Below, in pieces: positions 1 through 5,181 of a stretch of DNA of 8,591 nt; the stretch's first letter is position 1, and the number at the start of each line of letters is the position of its first letter. The stretch is from positions 1 through 8,591 of the forward strand of contig CAYRJN010000165.1 in NCBI GenBank assembly GCA_964424545.1, written 5' to 3'. This DNA is from JAUVIB01 sp964424545 (GTDB lineage: Bacteria > Calditrichota > Calditrichia > Calditrichales > Calditrichaceae). The notes below the pieces were generated by a model. The model saw only the letters and a list, made by a program, of their open reading frames with translations. It made no database searches and was not told where the DNA came from. The position numbers were made by a program, and so were the translations under genes.

Positions 1-24
1 AAGTACAGGTAGAATCGTTAATGT

Positions 25-156
25 GTCATGCCCCGATGTATCGGAGAATCTGAATAATGAATAGGAGGATTTAGTCACTCCTAAAAGATGTGGCGGGATT
101 ATAGGTCGTGGGGGGGATAAACCCTAAGGTTTGTCATTCCTATGAAAGCAGGAATC
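25..156. repeat. Cluster of three short palindromic repeat units (GTCAT...GGAATC type)
   Basis: Three related units lie in the same orientation. Unit 1 (25-50) starts GTCATGCC and ends GAGAATC, around the small inverted repeat CCGAT (33-37)/ATCGG (40-44). Unit 2 (74-100) starts GTCACTCC and ends GGCGGGATT. Unit 3 (133-156) starts GTCATTCC and ends AGGAATC, with arms ATTCCT (136-141) and AGGAAT (150-155). Two more inverted repeats lie between or across them: TAGGAG (62-67)/CTCCTA (78-83) and AAACC (119-123)/GGTTT (128-132). The shared ends and the variable palindromic centre resemble the dispersed GTCATTCCCGCG...CGCGGGAATC repeats found between genes in many bacteria. They look like decayed non-coding repeats; their function is unknown. 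Confidence 0.5.
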
Positions 157-183
157 TAAATGCTGAATTGGTTAGATAATAAT

Positions 184-204
184 TTCCGCTTAAAAAATGC
201 GGAA
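184..204. repeat. GC-rich inverted repeat (hairpin)
   Basis: TTCCGC (184-189) and GCGGAA (199-204) can pair across an A-rich 9-base loop. No T-run follows, so it is not a convincing intrinsic terminator on the + strand. Its position just after the repeat cluster and its CC/GG-centred arms suggest another decayed member of the same family. Confidence 0.4.
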
Positions 205-369
205 TTACAATAGGGGGACGCATATGTTGGAATAATTGTATGTTATGTTATTATATTTATCGGACAATCTAAAAATTGAACGTATACAAAAAATATTCCA
301 AAAATAGTGTTGAAAATGTTCCAAATAGATTATTCTTTGAAATTTCGATACGATAAAATAAATTTTCGC

Positions 370-381
370 TTTAAGCTTAAA
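370..381. promoter_or_regulatory. Perfect 12-base palindrome, possible operator
   Basis: TTTAAGCTTAAA is a perfect two-fold symmetric site about 60 bases before the thioredoxin start codon. It sits directly downstream of the best, though weak, promoter-like pair. Symmetric sites there can bind dimeric regulators, but AT-rich palindromes of this length can also occur by chance and no second copy was noticed. Confidence 0.2.
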
Positions 382-442
382 TGAAGTAAATTTCGTCTAA
401 AATAAAAAGCGTTAACCCAAATATTACAAGAGAGAAGGTAAA

Positions 443-1009
443 ATGAAATATCTATTAATAACGGCTTTTGTTTTGTCTCTGTTTTTAAATGCCTATCCCC
501 AGACAAAAGAAGAGTTGGATTTAAAAGCGGGGGATGAAGCGCCTGCTTTTTATCTTAAGGATTTGCAGGGAAACGATGTGTTCCTGCGTAATTTTTGCGG
601 CGCTAAATTGAGGCAGCCGTGGAAAAATAAAACAAAATATGCGGTGATTCTTAGTTTTTTTGCCACATGGTGCGGTCCGTGCAAACGCGAGGTTCCTATT
701 TTAGAAGAAGTGTGGGAGAAAAACAAAGATAAAAATTTAAAAATATTCCTTGTCAATGTAGGAGAAAAAAAGGAAGTTGTTAAACCCTTTGTAAGTCAGC
801 AGGGTTACAAATTACCGGTGTTGCTTGATGTTTATAAAGTTGTATCGGAGAAGAAATATAATATAAAATCCCTGCCGCGTTTAATTATAATCGACCCTAA
901 CGGCACGATCCGTTTGGTAAAACGCGGATTTCATGATCGTGAAAAATTTACAACGACAATTCAAGGTATAATCGACGAGATGTTCGTTGAAAAAGAACCT
1001 GAGAAATAA
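443..1009 (+). CDS. Secreted TlpA/ResA-like thioredoxin-fold thiol-disulfide oxidoreductase
   Basis: A 188-residue exported redox protein. Residues 1 to about 19 form a signal peptide: Lys at position 2, a hydrophobic core and a small-residue region around NAYPQ. There is no lipobox cysteine, so it should be soluble in the periplasm or anchored by an uncleaved signal. The thioredoxin domain covers about residues 29-185 and begins with the AhpC/TSA-like GDEAPAFYLKDLQG segment. The active site is W76-C77-G78-P79-C80, followed by KREVPILEEV, and the usual cis-proline is P145 in SLPRLIII. An extra cysteine, C52, lies in a short insertion before the active-site strand. The family reduces or exchanges disulfides in extracytoplasmic proteins, for example in cytochrome c maturation. 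No cytochrome or Dsb partner is nearby, so the substrate is unknown. The ATG is supported by AGAAGG four bases upstream (433-438). Length is normal for the family. Confidence 0.9.
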   Translation: MKYLLITAFVLSLFLNAYPQTKEELDLKAGDEAPAFYLKDLQGNDVFLRNFCGAKLRQPWKNKTKYAVILSFFATWCGPCKREVPILEEVWEKNKDKNLKIFLVNVGEKKEVVKPFVSQQGYKLPVLLDVYKVVSEKKYNIKSLPRLIIIDPNGTIRLVKRGFHDREKFTTTIQGIIDEMFVEKEPEK

Positions 1010-1288
1010 ACTAAGATATTCCATATTTAGTCTAATTTGTCATAAGTTAATTTATACGCTCTGATTTGCGATAATGAAGTAAATTTTTTATGTATGCTTT
1101 TATTAAAAAGATTTCTGCGCTAATATATTAAAACCATAAAAGAGACGACCGTTTTTTACAATAATGATTCCGAATTATTTTTTTACATTTATTAGGACAA
1201 TCTTTTCCATGATAAAAAAAGGACAAAGGATTACGACGTCCATTCTTTGCTTGTAAAATTATCATTCCACTAACGCAAGGAAAAAACA
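1010..1288. other. Gene-free gap with an imperfect hairpin and a repeated 14-mer
   Basis: This 279-base AT-rich gap has no credible gene. AATGAAGTAAATTT at 1073-1086 exactly repeats 380-393, which also lies upstream of a gene, and GGACAATCT occurs at both 262-270 and 1195-1203. Near the acylase start an imperfect inverted repeat pairs 1224-1231 (CAAAGGAT) with 1242-1249 (ATTCTTTG), with one G-T pair and a 10-base loop; GGAC (1221-1224) and GTCC (1238-1241) offer an alternative fold. No clear intrinsic terminator follows the thioredoxin gene. Confidence 0.35.
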
Positions 1289-3670
1289 ATGAAAAAAGGG
1301 AAAAAAGTTCTATCCTACATAATAATGGGTATTTTGGCCTTATTAATTGTATCTGCCCTTTATCTTTTTTTATCCTTTAAGAATTCACTACCGTCTCGCG
1401 AAGGCGAAATAACCTTATCCGGCATTAAATCTAATGTGGAGATTACCTTTGACGCCAAAGGAATTCCGCAAATTTGGGCGCAAAATGAAGCGGACGCCTA
1501 TTTTACCATGGGCTATTTGCACGCTTCAGACCGCTTGTTTCAAATGGATTTGACGCGTCGTATTTCTCAGGGAAAACTCTCCGAGCTTCTAGGTCCCGCC
1601 GTTTATCAATTTGACGTCCAGCAGCGTATTGTTGGACACACAAGGATTGCCGCGCGCTATTTGCCAAAACTTTCGCAGCGCTCAAAAGAGTTCCTACAGG
1701 CTTATGCGGACGGCGTCAATTTTTATGTTGAAAATTGCTCTTCTTTACCATTTGAATATACTATCCTGCGTAAAGATTTCGATAAATGGACGATTAATGA
1801 TTGTTTAACCGTTTTAAGTTTTCAAACATGGTTTTCCAATATGCTGGTAAGTAAAGATGATTTTTACGTAAAAATTATGGAAAAAATAGGGCCAAACGCC
1901 ATAAAATCGTTTCCCGTTGATTATCCCGATTGGGCGCCGAAAACAGTGCCGCAGAAAAACAGCGCGCTAACCTTGCGGCAAAAATTTATCAATACAATTA
2001 GCGAAGAACTGTTCGGCAGCGGCACAATGCCGTTTTTAATGGCTCATTCTTCAAATTCATGGGTTGTCGCGCCCCAAAAAAGTAAAAGCGGAAAAGCTAT
2101 GCTGGCCAGCGATCCACATCTTGAAGTGGAGCGTCTGCCGCAATTTTGGTACTATCTCGGATTGCATATAAAAAATGAAAATGTGAAAGGACTCGGCATC
2201 TCGACTCCGGGAATTCCTTTTATCGTGATGGGGCATAACGGTAAAGTCGCCTATGCGTTTACCGTCGGCGGAATCGATGTGGCCGATTATTATCGGGAAA
2301 AAATTAATCCCGAAGACAGCACGGAATATTTAACGCCGCAGGGATGGCAAAAGTTTAACGTTTATCATGAAGAAATCAATATTGCCGGCCAAAAAAATCC
2401 CATGAAATTGGATGTGCGCGAAACCATACACGGTCCGATTTTAATCGAAGGCGATACGCTATCCGCTGTTTACAGTCTGCGCTGGGCCGGCTATGAAATC
2501 GATCTGGCCAAATCGGTGGACGCCGGTTTTCGTTTAATTCGTATCGGCGATTATGAGACCTTTCGTCATACGGTTACCTCTTTCGGCGCCTTGGATGCCA
2601 ATTGGACTTATGCCGATATAAACGGCAATATCGGTTACCAACTCGGTACGCCTGTTCCCGTAAGACGTAAGGATGATAACGGCGATTTTCCGCTTTACGG
2701 ATGGGAAGAAGATACGGGCTGGCAAGGATTTCAACCTTTGGATAAAACGCCGCACAGTTACAATCCGCCGCGCGGTTGGTTGGCTACCTGCAACAATAAA
2801 CAGGATGCGGATAATTTGGATTACGACTTGAAAGGCGTTTTTGCGCCCGACCGCATTATGCGCATCACGCAGTTATTGTCTTCGCAAGATATGTTTACGG
2901 TTGATGATATGAAACGTTTTCAGATGGATACCAAGGATTTGTTCCTTTTGAGATGGAAAGATTATATTGCCGCCCTTTTGCTTAATTTAAACAGTGCGCA
3001 ACTGGTAGAGGAAATTCGTGAATGGGACGGTGATTGTGGGGTAAATTCAAAACAAGCCGCTTTGATTAATCAATTTTTATACGAATTGCGTAAGCGAACT
3101 TTTGAAGATGAGCTCGGAAGTTTATATAAACGCATTACGCGATCATGGCTGTTTGAAATATATGAAGGAAGCGACGAACGCTGGTTTGATAACGTTAAAA
3201 CCAAGAATATTATTGAAAGTAAGGAGGATATCGCTCTTGCCTCTTTGAAGAGCGCTATTGGCGAAGTGAACGGTCGTACTTGGGGAGAGATGCAAAAATT
3301 GACCATGCGCCATCCTTTGTCCGTTGTGCCCATCATTTCAGGCTTGCTCGATTTGGAATTTAAACCCTTTGCCCGTGGTGGAACTCCCGGTACATTAAAT
3401 GCGTCCTTTTTTTTCAAGGACAAAAAAGGCTTTAAATCCATAGTAGGACCTAGCTGGCGTTTCGTGATCGATTTTTCCGATCCCGATGCGGCGACTATGG
3501 CGCTTCCGGCCGGTAATTCGGGTAATCCTATGAGCAGGCATTTTAGTGATTTCTTGCCCTTATGGAAAAACGGCGCGCGCTGGAATGTGCCCATCGCCTA
3601 TGACAAAGTTCTCCAAAAAAGCGTTTCTCTGCTGAAATTTATATCTATGAAGAATCAAGGGGAACAATAA
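1289..3670 (+). CDS. Penicillin-acylase-family N-terminal-nucleophile amidohydrolase, membrane-anchored
   Basis: A 793-residue precursor of the Ntn-hydrolase family that includes penicillin G acylase, glutaryl-cephalosporin acylase and acyl-homoserine-lactone acylases such as PvdQ. Family members are exported, then cleave themselves into alpha and beta chains. Residues 1-8 are basic and about 9-30 form one hydrophobic helix, acting as signal or anchor. The alpha-chain region contains DAKGIPQIWAQ and the MGYLHASDRLFQMDLTRR segment typical of the family. The predicted self-cleavage site precedes S255 in SSNSWVV, which becomes the beta-chain nucleophile. H277 (LASDPHLE) falls at beta position 23, as in penicillin G acylase. 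N438 in ANWTYAD is the likely oxyanion-hole asparagine. The C-terminus has the conserved PAGNSGNPMSRHF and DFLPLW blocks, so the gene is complete. The residue before the nucleophile is Ser rather than the more usual Gly or Ala. AAGG (1277-1280) precedes the ATG by eight bases. The substrate is not predictable; peptides, N-acyl lactones or other amides are all possible. Confidence 0.93.
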   Translation: MKKGKKVLSYIIMGILALLIVSALYLFLSFKNSLPSREGEITLSGIKSNVEITFDAKGIPQIWAQNEADAYFTMGYLHASDRLFQMDLTRRISQGKLSELLGPAVYQFDVQQRIVGHTRIAARYLPKLSQRSKEFLQAYADGVNFYVENCSSLPFEYTILRKDFDKWTINDCLTVLSFQTWFSNMLVSKDDFYVKIMEKIGPNAIKSFPVDYPDWAPKTVPQKNSALTLRQKFINTISEELFGSGTMPFLMAHSSNSWVVAPQKSKSGKAMLASDPHLEVERLPQFWYYLGLHIKNENVKGLGISTPGIPFIVMGHNGKVAYAFTVGGIDVADYYREKINPEDSTEYLTPQGWQKFNVYHEEINIAGQKNPMKLDVRETIHGPILIEGDTLSAVYSLRWAGYEIDLAKSVDAGFRLIRIGDYETFRHTVTSFGALDANWTYADINGNIGYQLGTPVPVRRKDDNGDFPLYGWEEDTGWQGFQPLDKTPHSYNPPRGWLATCNNKQDADNLDYDLKGVFAPDRIMRITQLLSSQDMFTVDDMKRFQMDTKDLFLLRWKDYIAALLLNLNSAQLVEEIREWDGDCGVNSKQAALINQFLYELRKRTFEDELGSLYKRITRSWLFEIYEGSDERWFDNVKTKNIIESKEDIALASLKSAIGEVNGRTWGEMQKLTMRHPLSVVPIISGLLDLEFKPFARGGTPGTLNASFFFKDKKGFKSIVGPSWRFVIDFSDPDAATMALPAGNSGNPMSRHFSDFLPLWKNGARWNVPIAYDKVLQKSVSLLKFISMKNQGEQ

Positions 3671-3858
3671 AACCAGTTTAATAATAATTGTATTTTGTAA
3701 CACCAATACGACTAAACATAGATTCTTAATTTGATCGAAAAAAGTTATCGTTGTTGTTTCTATGATTCAAAAGCAGAGGGAGATGCTGCAAAGGCCGGCG
3801 CATTGAATTGGTTAATATTTATCATTCGATAGAAAAGTGATAATAAAGGGAGTTAAAA
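3671..3858. other. Intergenic region with a repeat-like segment
   Basis: This 188-base gap has no gene. Positions 3759-3814 show blocks shared in the same order with the repeat region at 139-174: CTATG, AAAGCAG, ATGCTG and the 11-mer TGAATTGGTTA (164-174 and 3804-3814). The later copy has an extra GC-rich insertion around 3789-3800, so the two may be diverged copies of one dispersed element. CATAGA (3717-3722) and TCTATG (3759-3764) could pair at long range, but no stem followed by a T-run was seen after the acylase gene. Confidence 0.35.
3846..3852 (+). promoter_or_regulatory. Ribosome binding site supporting the TTG start of apbE
   Basis: AAGGGAG-like sequence (about 3846-3852) lies six bases before TTG at 3859. 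There is no ATG start that would keep the signal peptide and lipobox, so this site decides the non-standard start. Confidence 0.6.
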
Positions 3859-4896
3859 TTGAAAACGTTTAATATTGTAATAATACTGTCGTTAAGCCTC
3901 TTTTTTTCATGCAGGCAAAAGGAAACGGAGGTTATAAAATTTGCCGGTCAGACAATGGGTACCTCTTATCATATTAAAATTATCACGAATGCGGCACAAG
4001 CAGATGAATACGAGAATTTACACGTTGAAATTGATTCGGTATTACGTAATGTTAACATGAAAATGTCTACCTTTATACCGGAAAGCGAAATATCTCGTTT
4101 TAACGCCTTCCAAAGTACAGAACCTTTTGAGGTCTCCCCGGAATTTGTAAGCGTCTTAAAATCTGCCCTGCAAATCAATAAAGATTCTAATGGCGCCTTC
4201 GATGTAACCGTCGGGCCGCTCGTAAATCTTTGGGGATTCGGCAAAGACGAAGCGCGGGATGAGCCGCCCGCGGAAGAGGAGATTAAAAAAACACTCGCTT
4301 ATGTAGGCAGCCGTTTGTTGCATATCATTGATGATACGCATATCAGAAAAGACAATCCTCATACGGAAATTGATTTTAGCGCCATCGCCAAAGGCTACGG
4401 CGTTGACGCCGTCGGTAATTATATATTCTCTCGCGGATTGAAAAATTATATCGTTGAGATTGGCGGAGAAATAGCGGTGCGTGGCAAAAACGGCGATAAA
4501 TTATGGCGTGTGGGCATCGATCGTCCACAATACAATGAACAGCCTGGCGCCGAATTGGAAGAAATCATACAACTGACTAATGCCGGTATCGCCACCAGCG
4601 GAGATTATCGCAATTATTTTGTGGCAGAAGATCGGGTTTATAGCCACGAGATAGACCCCGTAAGCGGACGTTCTATTATTACGGGCGTCGCTTCCGCCAC
4701 GGTAATCGCGCCGGATTGTATGAACGCCGACGGGTTAGCTACGGCCTTGATGGTTATGGGGGCGGAGAAAGGCATAAAAATGATCGAGAACATAGCCAAT
4801 ACGGAAGCCTTTATGATTTTACGGGATAAAGAAGGATTTAAAGAAGTTATGAGTTCCGGGTTTGATAAATATCTACTGAAGAATGAGCCCAATTAA
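3859..4896 (+). CDS. apbE: ApbE-family FAD:protein FMN transferase, predicted lipoprotein
   Basis: A 345-residue enzyme that transfers FMN from FAD to a threonine on extracytoplasmic redox proteins, classically NqrB/NqrC and RnfD/RnfG subunits. The signal peptide (residues 1-17) ends in the lipobox LFFSC, making C18 the lipidated cysteine; Arg follows at position 19, with no Asp inner-membrane retention signal. Family blocks appear in order: GQTMGTSYHIKI near 30-41, GAFDVTVGPLVNLWGFG near 113-129, DFSAIAKGYGVD from D172, IVEIGGEIAVRG, AGIATSGDYRN, YSHEIDPVSGR and NADGLATALMVMG. D291 and T295, four residues apart, match the conserved metal-binding Asp/Thr pair. Length is normal and no key residue is missing. 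Translation starts at TTG with an AAGGGAG-like ribosome site. No Rnf or Nqr gene is in the window, so its target must be encoded elsewhere. It has its own 188-base upstream gap and is probably transcribed alone. Confidence 0.94.
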   Translation: MKTFNIVIILSLSLFFSCRQKETEVIKFAGQTMGTSYHIKIITNAAQADEYENLHVEIDSVLRNVNMKMSTFIPESEISRFNAFQSTEPFEVSPEFVSVLKSALQINKDSNGAFDVTVGPLVNLWGFGKDEARDEPPAEEEIKKTLAYVGSRLLHIIDDTHIRKDNPHTEIDFSAIAKGYGVDAVGNYIFSRGLKNYIVEIGGEIAVRGKNGDKLWRVGIDRPQYNEQPGAELEEIIQLTNAGIATSGDYRNYFVAEDRVYSHEIDPVSGRSIITGVASATVIAPDCMNADGLATALMVMGAEKGIKMIENIANTEAFMILRDKEGFKEVMSSGFDKYLLKNEPN

Positions 4897-5181
4897 CCGT
4901 ATAAGAAAAGGATATGATAGATTGTATTAGAACCAATATTTTCCGTTTTTAGTGTTGTGGTTAGTGATAATAAAAAATATGTACCGTTCGAACGGCATGT
5001 TCCGCAAACAAGTGCAATATTTTCAAATACAAAGGTTTAACGATTCCTTTTCTCCCCGCCGCTCTCGCGGGACCATCAAAATGACAAGCTGGGAGTATCT
5101 TTATTGCTTTTATAGGTGTTATTTCATTTTTGAATCCCTATAAGTATATTACTTTTAACCTTAACATATTACGAGAGTTGC
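4897..5181. other. Gene-free gap upstream of the DNA methyltransferase
   Basis: This 285-base gap holds a GC-rich reverse-oriented repeat unit at 5042-5087 and AT-rich flanks. A 63-codon open frame at 4952-5143 runs through the repeat, has no ribosome site or recognisable fold and is treated as chance. TATATT (5145-5150) is a fair -10 candidate with only a weak -35 (TTTCAT, 5122-5127). No trace of a nuclease domain was seen in translations of this gap. Confidence 0.4.
5042..5087 (-). repeat. GC-rich palindromic repeat unit, reverse orientation
   Basis: Read on the minus strand the unit begins TTGTCAT, has a centre CCCGCGAGAGCGGCGGGG and ends GGAATC. These are the same GTCAT and GGAATC ends as the units at 25-156, with a better-kept GC centre. 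On the plus strand CCCGC (5055-5059) pairs with GCGGG (5067-5071) across seven bases. It stands out as a GC-rich island in an AT-rich gap. No flanking target duplication or transposase was found. Confidence 0.5.

Larger units (their letters stand above)
157..442. other. AT-rich gene-free leader region upstream of the thioredoxin gene
   Basis: No open frame with a credible start or family resemblance is visible. Besides the hairpin at 184-204 the stretch holds a direct repeat, AAATATTCCA (291-300) and AAATGTTCCA (314-323), spaced 23 bases apart, and a perfect 12-base palindrome TTTAAGCTTAAA (370-381). A weak sigma-70-like pair is TTGAAA (337-342) and TAAATT (359-364) with a 16-base spacer; it would start transcription inside or next to the palindrome. 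The sequence shows the repeats and the palindrome; any role in controlling the thioredoxin gene is inference. Confidence 0.4.

Noticed and set aside
2..64. Possible C-terminal tail of an upstream gene open from the left edge to TAG at 62-64
   Set aside because: Only about 20 codons with no recognisable fold, and it runs through a palindromic repeat unit, so non-coding sequence is more likely.
25..156. CRISPR-like array
   Set aside because: Only three units with poorly conserved sequence, unequal spacing of 49 and 59 bases and palindromic variable centres; no cas gene is present.
184..204. Intrinsic terminator for an upstream gene
   Set aside because: A stem exists but no T-run follows, and no upstream gene end is identifiable.
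3070..3594. 174-codon open frame on the minus strand
   Set aside because: Lies wholly inside the well-supported acylase gene, over its conserved C-terminal blocks; an antisense shadow.
4952..5143. 63-codon open frame between apbE and the methyltransferase
   Set aside because: It has no ribosome site or family resemblance and its middle is the GC-rich repeat read in frame.
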